A program made the position numbers and the translations under genes. From assembly GCA_030848705.1 (NCBI GenBank), contig CM061242.1:128598757-128662756 (forward strand): DNA of 64,000 bases, given 5' to 3'. Below are positions 11,266-22,943 of this stretch, piece after piece. Source of the DNA: Heracleum sosnowskyi. Lineage: Eukaryota > Streptophyta > Magnoliopsida > Apiales > Apiaceae. The notes below the pieces were generated by a model that was not told the DNA's origin, ran no database searches, and saw nothing but the letters and a program-made list of their open reading frames with translations. Each line of letters starts with the position of its first letter. Within the stretch, counting starts at the first letter, position 1.

Positions 11266-11699
11266 TTAAGCAACTTCTTCAGGAACATTGTCTGCTGTAA
11301 CTTCAATGTTTAACTGTGCAGCTTCATCATGAGTTTGCTCTGCAACAGCTTCATTTTTCTCAGAGTTTACTTCCTCAGCAACTTTTCCTTCTTCTAGAAC
11401 AGTATTTGGAACAGAGTTTGCAACAAGAATATCTTCTTCAAGATTCTCTGCTGTAGCTGCATCCATCTTCTCAACTTCAACAATGACTAGAGCATATTTC
11501 TTTCTGCCAAGTGACATTACATTCACTGGACCAAATAGATCAACATGTAGAAGATGATAAGGATCCACAACTGAAGATTCAGACTTACTCTTGAAAGATG
11601 ACTTCCTTTGCTTGGCCTTTTGACAAGAATCACACAGACCATCTAAGCTGAGTATTGACTTTGGAAGTCCCCTTACAAGATCTTTTCGAATTAGCTCAT
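11266..11699 (-). pseudogene. Integrase start fused to ORF3 by deletion
   Basis: The frame starts at the insertion point of the middle element and reads through the GAG-pre-integrase zinc region (LDGLCDSCQKAKQRKS) and the integrase start (HVDLFGPVNVMSLGRKKYALVIV). It then continues without a stop into ORF3 sequence (EVEKMDAATAENL onward), ending at the TAA at 11266-11268. In the middle element these two parts lie about 5.6 kb apart, with integrase core, RT and RNase H between them. The outer element has therefore lost nearly all of pol by one internal deletion. The N-terminal residues before 11699 in the open frame are LTR sequence and do not belong to it. Confidence 0.75.
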
Positions 11700-12196
11700 T
11701 GTTAGATATAATTGCTGACGTTTGTTCATCAGTGTTTAAGTACCAGGTACTCATCAGAGTTTACTGGAAGTCAGTCAAAGTTTATTTAAAGTCTGATGGG
11801 ATGAGAAAGTTTACCTTAGCTGTCGGTGTTGATATAAAGATTCTAGAAGCAATATATCTTGAAGATGGAAAGAAGCAAGATATATTGAGACAGTTAAGGA
11901 AACGGAACAGAAGACAGAAGCAATCCTAATTTGATATAATTTGTATAGCTAATTTATAGGAATATCAATTAGAGATTGATTATGTAACTGTGTATTATAT
12001 AAACACAGATAGGTTAACCCTAAAAGGGATGCGAATACTGAATACATTATTCTTGTAACCTAGCAGCTCTCTGTGATTCTTTAACATCACAAAAAGAAGA
12101 GTTATTTATATAATTCAGTTGTTGATTCATAAACAGTGTTCTCAATTGTTATTAATATACTTATCTTGATTATATTTTGTGTAATTCGGCCTAACA
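11700..12196 (+). repeat. 5' LTR of middle copia element
   Basis: Runs TGTTAGATATAATTG to CGGCCTAACA. TATATAAACACAG near 11995 is a likely promoter TATA region with transcription start shortly after. The LTR contains CAGAGTTT motifs, complementary to the octamer repeated in the interior. Confidence 0.9.
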
Positions 12197-12198
12197 AT

Positions 12199-12211
12199 TG
12201 GTATCAGAGCC
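12199..12211 (+). other. Primer binding site (initiator Met tRNA)
   Basis: TGGTATCAGAGCC begins two bases after the 5' LTR and is the standard plant copia PBS complementary to the 3' end of initiator methionine tRNA. Confidence 0.9.
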
Positions 12212-12259
12212 AAGGCTGTTTAATATATACAGTTTATCGATCTAAACACAAGTATAATC

Positions 12260-14257
12260 ATGACTGACAACTCTCAGGAAGGTTCTAATGCAGGTTCTAA
12301 TGTTCAGAAGGTTCAACCTACTTCTGTGAGTCGATATGAGACTATAAGGGTTCCAATTCTAAGACCAGTTGAATATCCAATATGGAAGGTGAAGATGACC
12401 ATGTTTCTGGAAGCCACAGATCCAGAATACCTTGATAGAATCTATGATGGTCCTCATATGCCAACTAAACTGTCTCCCGTTATCTCTGGTCAAGAACAAA
12501 AGACTGTTCCAAAAGAGAAGAAAGACTTAACTCCTGAGGACATCTCATCAATTGCAAAAGATGCAAAGGTTAGACATCTACTCCACAGTGTGTTGCTCAA
12601 AACACATGAATTGGAGATAGAACAAAGAAACAAAAGATCTGGAAAGAAGACAAAATCTGTTGCTCTTAAAATTGAAGAAAAGCCTGTCAAGAAGGAATCA
12701 TCAAGAAAGAAAGCCAAAGGAAAGGCCTTAGTCATTAAATCTGAAAGTGAGTCATCAAACTCTGATGATGGCTCAAATACTGATGATGAAGCTTCTGACT
12801 CTGAGGATGATGATGAAGAGATGATGAGAATGGCTGCTTTAATGGTAAAGACTTTCAAGAAGATGGGATTCAAGAACTTCAAGAAAGGAAAAAGATTCTC
12901 AAGGGAAGATTCAAATTCTTATAAAAGAAAATTCATAAAGTCTGATGAAAAGGATACCAAGTCTGGAAAGAAAGACAAGTCAAAGATCCAGTGCTACAAG
13001 TGTAAAGAAATGGGTCATTATGCTCCAGAGTGCAAGAAAGGAAAATCTGAGAAAGCACTCATCACTAAAGGCAAGGACTGGGCAGACACTTCAGACTCAG
13101 ATGAGGGAGTCAATTATGCTCGCATGGCAACTGTTAGAGATGAAGCTGAGTCATCTGAAAACAAGGTACCCTTAACAACTTATGCTTATGATACTGATAA
13201 TATATCTGAATTAAGAATTTATCTTAAAAGCATACATGTTAGTTATAGGGATCAGACTTTAGAGAATGAAAGAATCAAATCTGAGAATCTAGGTCTTAAA
13301 GAGAGGAATAAATTTCTTGAAGAAAGACTTGTTAACATGCAACAAGTTCAAAAGGAGAGAGATGATGTTGTTTATGTTGAACAGGAGTTGCTTAAAAGAT
13401 ATAGGCAAATAGAATCTGAGTTGGAAAAAGAGAGAAAAGTAATTAAAACCTGGACCAATTCTGGAAAAGACACACATCAGGTTTTTCAAACAGATACTGT
13501 AGGTTTAGGTTACTGTGAGGAAGATGAACTTAGGTTTAAAGATAAAGTAAAAGTGAAACCACAACTTAAACCTGTGAAATTTGTTCATGAAACCAGTAAG
13601 CTAAAGTCTGTAGTTGTGAAAGAAGCTGTTATGGAGTCAATTGAGACTTGTGAAGAACAGGTTAATATTGGTTCAATAACAGAGAATAAGATTGAGATAG
13701 AAGCTGTTAAAGAACCAGTAAAAGTCTGTGATAAACAGGTTAATGTTGGTTTGATGACAGAAAAACAATTCAAACATAAGCTCAAAGAAGTAAAGTCTGT
13801 CAACAAACAGAAAATGTTTAAGAAGAATAGGAATGGAAAAGTAGGCATTAATAAAAGAAATGATTATCTGCCTAATTCTGCTGCTCCTAGAAAAACATGT
13901 CATAGTTGTGGTAGTACTAACCATCTTGCCAGGTTTTGCAAAAAGAACAAAAATATTAACTCTTTACCTTCCACATCTGGAGTAAAGAATGATTATGTTA
14001 GGGTTAGACCACAGACTTTATGCACACACTGTGGGAGCACTTGGCATTCCATTTATACTTGCAAGAGTTATCATGCTATTTATCACAACTATTATGAGCT
14101 AAAACCCAACTTGAAATGGGTTAGAGCAAACTCTACAAGTGTAAAGTCTGACAATGTTAGTTTAAACTCTGTTGATAGTGATTCCGCTGCAAAAGCTAAC
14201 AATGTTAAGAAAGCCAAAGGATCCAAGCAAGTCTGGATCCTTAAATCTAACAGTTAG
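12260..14257 (+). CDS. gag of middle copia element, with internal deletion
   Basis: 665 codons from the first ATG after the PBS. The N-terminal part matches the copia gag start (YPIWKVKMTMFLEATDPEYL). A CCHC zinc knuckle (CYKCKEMGHYAPEC) lies near residue 250. Two further C-x2-C-x4-H-x4-C-type knuckles sit near the C terminus (CHSCGSTNHLARFC and CTHCGSTWHSIYTC). A long Lys/Glu-rich coiled coil lies between them. Compared with the outer copy, about 117 residues (roughly 350 bases) are missing in frame after VRHLLHS. This removes most of the UBN2-type capsid domain (the part with the W-D-L-K-T motif). The frame stays open, so the product could be made but is unlikely to assemble on its own. Confidence 0.85.
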   Translation: MTDNSQEGSNAGSNVQKVQPTSVSRYETIRVPILRPVEYPIWKVKMTMFLEATDPEYLDRIYDGPHMPTKLSPVISGQEQKTVPKEKKDLTPEDISSIAKDAKVRHLLHSVLLKTHELEIEQRNKRSGKKTKSVALKIEEKPVKKESSRKKAKGKALVIKSESESSNSDDGSNTDDEASDSEDDDEEMMRMAALMVKTFKKMGFKNFKKGKRFSREDSNSYKRKFIKSDEKDTKSGKKDKSKIQCYKCKEMGHYAPECKKGKSEKALITKGKDWADTSDSDEGVNYARMATVRDEAESSENKVPLTTYAYDTDNISELRIYLKSIHVSYRDQTLENERIKSENLGLKERNKFLEERLVNMQQVQKERDDVVYVEQELLKRYRQIESELEKERKVIKTWTNSGKDTHQVFQTDTVGLGYCEEDELRFKDKVKVKPQLKPVKFVHETSKLKSVVVKEAVMESIETCEEQVNIGSITENKIEIEAVKEPVKVCDKQVNVGLMTEKQFKHKLKEVKSVNKQKMFKKNRNGKVGINKRNDYLPNSAAPRKTCHSCGSTNHLARFCKKNKNINSLPSTSGVKNDYVRVRPQTLCTHCGSTWHSIYTCKSYHAIYHNYYELKPNLKWVRANSTSVKSDNVSLNSVDSDSAAKANNVKKAKGSKQVWILKSNS

Positions 14258-14270
14258 TGATTGTTTGTGA

Positions 14271-17200
14271 TTGCAGGGCATAAAAGAGAGCACTCTTATC
14301 TTGGACAGTGGATGCTCAGGACATATGACTGGAAATAAAGCCCTGATATCAGACTATGAGGAGAAAGCTGGCCCAAAAGTTTCCTATGGAGATGGCAACA
14401 TAGGATGTACTCTGGGATATGGCAATATCAATCTTGGGAGTGTCATCATCAAAAATGTAGCTCTAGTCTCAAGACTCAAGCATAATCTGCTTTCTGTGAG
14501 TCAAATCTGTGACAGAGGATACCATGTAGATTTTCATAATGAACATTGTGAAGTAATCAACAAATCTACAGGGAAAGTTGTTCTAGTTGGACACAGGAAT
14601 AATAACATCTATGAAGCGAGTTTGGTAACAAACTCTGAAGGAAAAACTGTGTGTCTATCTGCAAGAATGTCAAATAAAGAGAGTTGGAAATGGCATAAGA
14701 AGCTCTCTCATCTAAACTTGAACAACATCAATGAGCTGATTCGAAAAGATCTTGTAAGGGGACTTCCTAAGTCAATACTCAGCTTAGATGGCCTGTGTGA
14801 TTCTTGTCAGAAGGCCAAGCAAAAGAAGTCATCTTTCAAAAGTAAATCTGAATCTTCAGTTGTGGAACCTTATCATCTTCTACATGTTGATCTTTTTGGT
14901 CCAGTAAATATAATGTCATGGGCAGAAAGAAGTATGCCTTAGTCATTGTTGATGAGTACACAAGGTACACATGGGTGTATTTCTTAGCAAAGAAGGATGA
15001 AACTGCCTCAATTCTAATGGAACATGTAAAGCTACTGGACAAAGGATCAGAGTTCAAAGTAAAAATTTTAAGAAGTGATAATGGTACTGAATTCAGAAAT
15101 TCAGTAATGGAAGCTTTCTGCAAGGAAAGAGGAGTGAAGCAAGAATTTTCTGCACCTGGAACTCCACAGCAAAATGGTGTAGTTGAAAGAAAGAACAGAA
15201 CCCTAATCGAAGCTGCCAGAACAATGCTTGATGAAGCAAAATTGCCAACCTATTTCTGGGCAGAAGCTGTTCAAACTGCTTGTTTTACTCAAAATGCAAC
15301 ACTGATCAACAAGCATGGGAAAACACCATATGAGATGGTGAAAAATAAGAAGCCAAATTTGAAATATTTTCATATTTTTGGATGCAAGTGTTTTGTGTTG
15401 AAAACTCATCCTGAACAGTTGACCAAGTTTGACTTAAAAGCTGATAAAGGAATTTTTGTTGGATACCCACTATCAACTAAAGCATTCAGAGTCTACAATC
15501 TAAGAACTAAAGTGATCATGGAATCTATACATGTGTCATTTGATGACAAGAAAATAACTGGAATAGAAGATGAAGAATATCATGATCAACTTCGTTTTGA
15601 AAATGAAGATCTAAACTCTGATGATGTAAACTCTGATGAAGCAAATCCAACAAACTCTGTCGAAGCATACTCTGATCCTCTACTGGTAAACTCTGAAGAA
15701 TTTTCTCGATCAGAACAAAATAGAGAACCAGTTGAGGGGGAGCTTGAAGAAACTTCAGAAACTTCTAAAAGTGATGATTCAGATTCTGAAAGAGAGTCAA
15801 ATGAAGAATCCAACAGAAACTCTGAGTCAAACTCTGAAAGTTCAAATACTGAACAGTCCAATTCAGGGGGAGCCTCAGAGAATGCAAATGGTCAAGAAGA
15901 AAAACAGGATAGCATGGATCAAGGGGGAGGATCTAATAACACAAATAGAAGCCAATTACCAACAGCAAGAAGGTGGACACAAGCCCATACACCTGACTTG
16001 ATAATTGGAGATCCAGAAGCTAGTGTAAGAACTAGAAGTGCTACAAATAATGAATGTCTGTTTCATGCATTCTTATCTCAAACAGAGCCCAAGAAAGTGG
16101 AAGAAGCTCTTCAAGATGCTAACTGGATAACAGCAATGCAAGAAGAGTTAAATGAATTTGAGAGGAATGAAGTCTGGACACTTGTACCAAGACCAAAGAA
16201 CAGATCTATTGTTGGTACAAAGTGGGTTTTCAGAAACAAAACAGACAGTGATGGAGTAATTACAAGGAATAAGGCTAGACTTGTGGCAAAAGGCTATTCA
16301 CAGCAGGAAGGAATTGACTATGATGAAACCTTTGCTCCAGTTGCAAGATTGGAAGCAATAAGGATTTTTCTGGCCTATGCTGCTCACAAAAAGTTTAAAG
16401 TCTTTCAGATAGATGTGAAAAGTGCTTTTCTCAATGGGAAACTTGAAGAAGAAGTGTTTGTTGAACAACCACCAGGGTTTGTAGATCCCAAACATCCAGA
16501 TTATGTCTACAGGCTTGATAAGGCATTATATGGACTAAAGCAGGCACCTAGAGCATGGTATGAAACTCTGGCTCAATTTCTTTTAGAAAGTGGGTTCACT
16601 AGAGGTACAATTGACAAAACCTTGTTCTATTTCAATTCTGGTGATGATTTGCTGTTAGTTCAAATCTATGTGGATGACATAATTTTTGTGTCTACCAATG
16701 ACAAACTCTGTAAGAAATTTGCCAAGCTTATGCAGTCAAGGTATCAAATGAGCATGATGGGAGAGCTCAGTTATTTTCTAGGCTTACAGGTCAAGCAAAC
16801 AGATGATGGGATTTTTATTAATCAAGCAAAATATACCAGAAATCTTCTCAAGAAATTTGGTATGCTTGATAGTTCATCTGCTACAGCTCTCATGGCTACT
16901 GCAACAAAGCTAGACAAAGACACAGGAGCCTCAGTAGATATGACAAACTATAGAGGAATGATAGGGTCTCTTCTTTATCTCACTGCAAGTAGACCTGATA
17001 TCATGTATGCAACATGTCTTTGTGCAAGATTTCAAGCAGACCCCAGAGAGCCACATCTAACAGCTGTAAAAAGGATTTTCAAATATCTCAAAGGAACCAT
17101 AACTCTTGGTTTGTGGTATCCTAGAGAATCAGAGTTTAAATTAATTGGTTACTCTGATGCAGACTTTGCAGGCTGTAAGATAGACAGAAAAAGCACAAGT

Positions 17201-17612
17201 GGAAGCTGTCAATTTTTAGGTGACAGATTAGTTTCTTGGTACAGCAAGAAACAGAAATCAAATTTCCACATCCACAGCAGAAGCAGAGTATATAGCTGCT
17301 GGTAGCTGTTGTGCACAGATTTTATGGATGAAGAATCAATTGCTGGACTATGGATTAAGGTACTCTAAAATACCTATTTACTGTGATAATCAAAGTGCTA
17401 TTGCTATGACAGGTAATCCAGTACAGCATTCCATGACCAAGCACATCAGCATAAGGTATCATTTTATCAGGGAACATGTGGAAGAAGGACACATTGAGCT
17501 TTATTTTGTGTCTACAGACCAACAGCTTGCAGATATCTTCACCAAACCTTTGAGTGAAGCTACCTTTACAAGACTGGTAAATGAACTTGGAATGATTTCT
17601 GGTTTTGACTAG
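14271..17612 (+). pseudogene. pol of middle copia element, two frameshifts
   Basis: Three overlapping open blocks in alternating frames. 14271-14942: aspartic protease with the copia motif LDSGCSGHMTGN, then the GAG-pre-integrase domain. 14918-17305: integrase core (SDNGTEF; GTPQQNGVVERKN), RT with AFLNGKLEEEVFVEQPPGF and the catalytic IYVDDIIF, and the start of RNase H (GYSDADFAGCKIDRKSTSG). 17328-17612: the rest of RNase H (YCDNQSAIAM, DIFTKPLS) to the stop. Frames change near 14920 (one base fewer than in the outer copy) and near 17265-17285. Catalytic residues are otherwise present. The pol frame is +1 relative to gag, as in the outer copy. The element cannot make a complete polyprotein. 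Confidence 0.85.
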
Positions 17613-18981
17613 AAATACTGGTTAGATTCAAAATCTATACATGTTTGATTTTATGCTCATGGTTCTTTGCATGTGTTAACTGTTATTTGTACCGGCATGT
17701 TAAACTCTGATAGTAAACTCTGTTAGTTATACTCTGTCAGTCATACTCTGTCGGTTAAACTCTGATGTTATACTCTGATTGTGATATTGTCTGAAACATA
17801 TGGACCGATGAAGAAAGCTGTATGAAGCATGATTTTCAGTAAGTAATCATGAATCCTTCTAAGTATTATAAATTCTGATTACAAAATGTGCAGAAATTTT
17901 ACACAGCATGATACTGTCTCTATATTTATAGCATCTCTTAGTTTATTGATCCTAAACACTGAGTCTGTATTAGCTGTTTGCGTTTTCTCTCATAAGTTAA
18001 TTGTATTAACTGATGAAAAGTCTAAACTCTGATAGTTAATTACAAATATTTCACCCTCAAATCAGAAGATGCCAAAAAGAGCACAAATTCCTTTGAGATC
18101 ATGTTGTGCCTAGGACGATCCAGGAACTTATTGTATGAAATAAGGGCTAAAATCTTTAATTTTTGGTGACTAGTGCCAACCACTGATTACTGGAAAAATA
18201 ATAAAAAAAAATAAATTTTTTTTTTTTAAGGGGGTGAAAGTAAAAGATATATCCAAATGAAAGGATATCAGAATACAGAGTTTAGATATAAAAATCAGAT
18301 TTTATTTTATATGAGAGTTTGAGCAATCAGTTTTTACTGCTTTAGTTTGTGGATTTTATGCACTTTGAGATGGTCTAAATATTCATATTCAGTAAACTCT
18401 GCTACTTCACACACAAATACTCACACCTGTACAGATTGTGAAAAGAGTTTATTTATAAAGGAGGAGGATTGGTAAACACTGATGAACTGTGTACTCTACG
18501 CTGAGGTAATTTTATTTTAATCTCTGATGATTAAAATTAATTATTTGTTTCAGACAGTTAACAATTTTGAGAAAACATTCTTGAAAATAAAAGAGTATGA
18601 TTGGTAACGGTTCTAATTTGTATTAAACAGAGGAGAGAGGTTGATTGTCTAGAAAAGTGTAAAAGACGGTAATAATTGCTGTTTTTACTGCGCATGCGCA
18701 TAGGAAACTGTCAATTATTTGCTGTCAGTCATTGCATGTGTGCCACGTGTCCCACTCACACAGTTAACGGAGTAAGACAGTTGTGTATTAATGATTAAAA
18801 ACTGTTCGGTTTTTAATTTTGAATTTCATATTTATACAATACACACACATACGTCTAAACCTTTCACATCTTACTTCAATTCACATCTATTGTCACACAC
18901 ACATATTCACAAACACTTTCTACTTACAAACTCTTTCGAAGCTTTTGCATCAGTTTCTTTGATTTCTTTCAAATCTTACTA
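17613..18981 (+). other. Non-coding spacer between pol and ORF3
   Basis: No long open frame. It contains several AAACTCTG and related ACTCTG motifs (for example around 17702-17790, 18020 and 18390) and an A/T-rich run near 18205-18230 followed by AAGGGGGTGAAAG, an internal purine-rich tract. TATTTATACAATACAC near 18830 could be a TATA region giving a separate transcript for ORF3, which would explain how a gene so far downstream is expressed. Confidence 0.5.
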
Positions 18982-21643
18982 ATGGCGACTACAGCTTTTG
19001 TTTCTTCTGGGTTAGAATTTGTTCCAAATAACTATGCAGCACCACTAAACACTGCTAACGCACCAGAAGCTTTTCATATGATTCAAGAATTTCTTGCTCA
19101 GTCAGCGATTGGGCGTGCTTTAGTTGAACCAGCGAAACTTTCTGGTTTACAAATCAAGGCATTTTGGGAGTCCGGGATATATGATGATGGTGGTGAGACT
19201 GGTAACCCATCTATAATCTTTGAATATGAAGAAACAGAGTATGTAATTACTGCAGGAACCATTCGGGCTGCAATGGGGTTTCCTAAGTTTTCGTCGTATA
19301 CTATTGGAATGGGTGATGAAGATTTGATAAGGATGATGCGAGAGATTGGGTATTCTGGACCCTTGACTAAGATTGGACAGTTGAAACGACCGTTCTTAAG
19401 GAAGGAGTGGAGCTTCTTCTTTGATTGCATTACAAGGACGTTCGGAAAGAAATGCACCAACTGGGATGCTATTCCCACAGACAGTCTACAAATCGGGTAC
19501 TCTCTGTTATATGATAATCATTTTGATTTTGCACGACTTGTTTTGAATAACTTAGGGGAGAAAATGACAGAAAATAGAAGAGTAGTTTACTTTTCTAGAT
19601 TTTGTCAGATTTTATTCTCTTACTGTGTTGAAGGGGTAGAAGTAATTGATGAAGATGTTTCTTGTTTTAAATTACACAAGAGAATATTTTCTGATCTTAT
19701 TAATAAAGATGTTAAGAAAGGGGTTGTTGGAGACTTGTTGCTACCTGCCTCTGTGCAACAGTTTATAAATGATCAAGTAAATCCACCTACCCAAGCTTCT
19801 TCTCAATCAGAGCCTCAACCTGAGCCTTTACAAATAGAGCTACCTTCATCAACATCTCTCAAACCTGCAAGGGGTGGTAGGACTAAGCATGTTGGTACTA
19901 AACCTGCAAGGTTTGTTAGGGCAGCTACTGATGTAGGGGTGTCTACACCTAATGATGAGCCCAAGGGTCAATATAAGAAGAGAAGAGCCAACAGATCAAA
20001 AGCTGTTAATGAAGATGATCTTGACAATGAAACTCTTCACAGGAGAAAAAGAAGATTAGTAGCCAATTATCTTTTCGATAATGTGGATGAAGCTGTCCAG
20101 CATGAAGCTCCTGAAGTTATTGTTGAGGAGCCTGTTGCAAATGCTGATGATGAGGACAGGATTTTTGTAGATACTGAAGCTCCTGAAGCTGAAAATCAGG
20201 AGGTTGTTACTGATGAGGCTGATGTTGTTATTGAGGAGATTGTTGTCGATGATAACACTACTGTGCCTATAGTGGACAGAGTAAATACTGATGAAACTCC
20301 TGAGGTGTTCCTTGAACCTATATTGGAGATGGACAATGAAGAAGAGATTGAAGCACGTCCTAGTATCAGTGTTTGTGATACTGAGGATGTGGCAGCTGAT
20401 CAACCCACCCAGATAATAGATGAGTCAATTGCAACTCATACAGAGATTCTTTCTGTCAATAATTCAATTCCAGAAAAGGGTGAGGAGGTTGATCAGGTAG
20501 TGGAAACTGCTCAGATAAATGCTAAAACTGCTGTAGAGAAATTTGATGAAGCTATGGCAGAGATTTTGAAAGAGCCTGTTGTTCAAACAGAAGAGGTTCT
20601 TGTAAACTCTGAGATTCCTGAAGTTGCACAGCTAAATGCTGAGGTTACTGCAGACAATGCTAATGAAGATGCTGCAGAGCAGTTAGAGGAGAATGCTAAT
20701 GAAGATAGAGTTGATCTTGATAATGCTGATCACACATCTGTAAACTCTGATCATGCAAACTCTGGGATCAATGCTGATAATGCTGAACTTTCAGACTCTG
20801 ATGAGTCTATACCTTTTCTAAGAGATCCTACAGCAGAGTCTATCAAAGAAAATCACAATGCCACTGAAGATCATTTCAGGGAAATGCATTATGCTAATTG
20901 GTCAGGAGCAGACTGCATTTTCTCTACTCAAAGGGCTGCTGATTTTGTACATAAGACTGATACAGAGATTACTAATCCTGAGTTATTATCACATTTTAAG
21001 GCGACCATTGTACAAGTTAAATCATTGCACAACCGCTTTGATGAGACTCACAAGGTTGTTCTTGGATTGAGTAATGATATTGCTCTGAAGGAGTTAGCAC
21101 TGAAGAAGGATAGAGCTCAATTTTCATCTATGCAAAAGGATCAAGAAGAGATTAAGCAGAGGCTTATCAATGTTGAAAGCAATCAGACTGTTATGTCTTC
21201 TCAACTTACTTCTATTGCTGCGTCACTTGAGTTGCTGACATCAGTTTTTATTCCTGATGATGTCAAAAAGGGGGAGAAGATACCTAAAGACAAATGCAGA
21301 AGGACTCCAACTTTAAGACTGAGGGATGATTCAAATGATGGTGGAAGCAGAGAAACAGAGAAAAGGTCAAAGTCTTCTAAAGAGCAAGGGCGACTAAGGT
21401 CAAACTCTGCTAGACAGACAAACTCTGAGAGGTTAAACTCTGGTAGTCAATCTTCTTCAAGACTTAAAAGTCTAGTGATTTCATCAAATCCAATTACTGA
21501 TGAAGAGATTGCTGCTAAGATTTTCATGGAAGAACATGGCAATGAAGCTACAATGGAAGATATAGATGCTGAGATGAAGCTTCTTGCTGAAGAACACTAG
21601 AAAAAGATTAAAGCTGGTACTTATAAGAAGAAATCAGTAAAGG
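18982..21643 (+). pseudogene. ORF3 (env-position protein), 5' part, of middle copia
   Basis: 872 codons open from the ATG at 18982 to a TAG at 21598-21600. The first 230 residues form a globular domain (APEAFHMIQEFLAQSAIG; LSGLQIKAFWESGIYDDG; TAGTIRAAMGFP) seen in many plant retrotransposon proteins of unknown function. The middle is very acidic and Ala/Glu/Asp-rich with near-repeats, followed by a coiled coil and an Arg/Ser-rich tract. No signal peptide or membrane helix is visible, so a true envelope role is doubtful. The TAG falls where the outer copy continues (EEHKKK), so it is a nonsense mutation. Forty bases later the frame is cut by the AAAGG target duplication and the inserted gypsy element. 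Confidence 0.75.
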
Positions 21644-22943
21644 TGTTGTCGGTTTTACAACCTTAACGCAAGAGCACGTATCGCAACAAGTAGTAAATAA
21701 GTTCGTTCCCACGAGGACTACAAATAAGCTGTTAAATACCACTTACTATCTTTCTTTCAATTCAAGTATGATAAAAATCAAGTGAAGTTTTTACTAAATT
21801 ACCACTAAACAATTAAGCTAACACAATATCGAATAATAAATTCCAAGAGAATTAAAACTAGGCCTTAACTTCATCTAATGTCTTTTAACAAGCTTCTTCT
21901 TTAACCTCTATTCTCGTGGTCTAATTGCTAGTCTAAGGCTATTAAGTACGCACAAGGACCTTCCGAATCTCAAGTGACTCTAATTTATGAATTAACCCCC
22001 ATATTCCTATGTAGAATTTAAATCCATAAACAGCATTAAGTTTCACCTTAATTGGACTACCTAGGGTGTTTAGGTATATTCCTATCCTAACCACAAATTA
22101 ATATAATTATTAATCCTAGGTTATATTGGTTGGGTCTTAACTTAGGGTTTCTTTTCCAAGTCCACCTAAATTACTGATTCAATCTCAAGGGTGATCAATC
22201 TTTGAGAAGCATTAAACGCAAACCAATACAAACAATCAATATGACCACAAGAACAAAGAATTAAAGAATACAACTTATGTATTAACAAAAGAATCCATTA
22301 AAGGCCTAGAGAGAAAATTAGTTCATCATCTCAAAAGAAATCAATACACAAGAGTATGTAAACATGATGAAAAAGTAAGGAGAAAAGATGAAATCTGTAA
22401 TCGCAGCAATCCCCAAAGCTTCTTCCCTCTTGAGCGCAGCCTCCTTTTTCTCTTCTCTCAGATGTATATAAAATACCTAATTATCTCTGATGTATGTATA
22501 TGTACCTCATAAAATTATTTTAATATTTTGAGGAAAATACAATATGTTTCCTAAACTGATTCTGCTTTTCCAAGGAAATTCGTAACTGACTGTTCCTCAG
22601 TAATTCTGGCCCGTTCCAGTTGTAATTTGATATCTGGACCACTTAAGAATGAAAGAGAATTCTGTTATCTTCGCGTGGGCTGTTAAATCGTCCAATTCTA
22701 ACTTCTGGAACTCCAGATATGGCCCAAACAGTGATGTACTTGCGTGCAGCCCAACAAATCCGAATTTCCTTCTAATAAATCTCCAAATTAAGCTATTTAT
22801 TCTCCAATCCTTCCAAGTTTAGGATTCCTTGCTTCCTACAATAAAACATCAGAATTTATTTAATAAAAGTCCAATTAAATGCAAAATATAATAAATATGA
22901 GGAATAAAATCATATAAAATATATATAAATATATACTCTATCA
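21644..22943 (-). repeat. 3' LTR of inner gypsy element
   Basis: 1300 bases, nearly identical to 28589-29888. Differences seen include G/A near 21703, A/T in the TGTATGTATATG region near 22500, and G/C in CGTGGGCTG near 22678. Adjacent sequence at 22944 (AATATCCCCACACTT) is the polypurine tract on the minus strand. Confidence 0.9.

Noticed and set aside
11699..11929. Plus-strand frame at the start of the middle element, repeated at 31039
   Set aside because: It is LTR sequence starting with the TGTTAG terminus; no coding role.
18982..21600. Viral envelope protein
   Set aside because: The env-like label is only positional. No signal peptide, fusion peptide or membrane anchor can be seen, so it is listed as ORF3 of unknown function.
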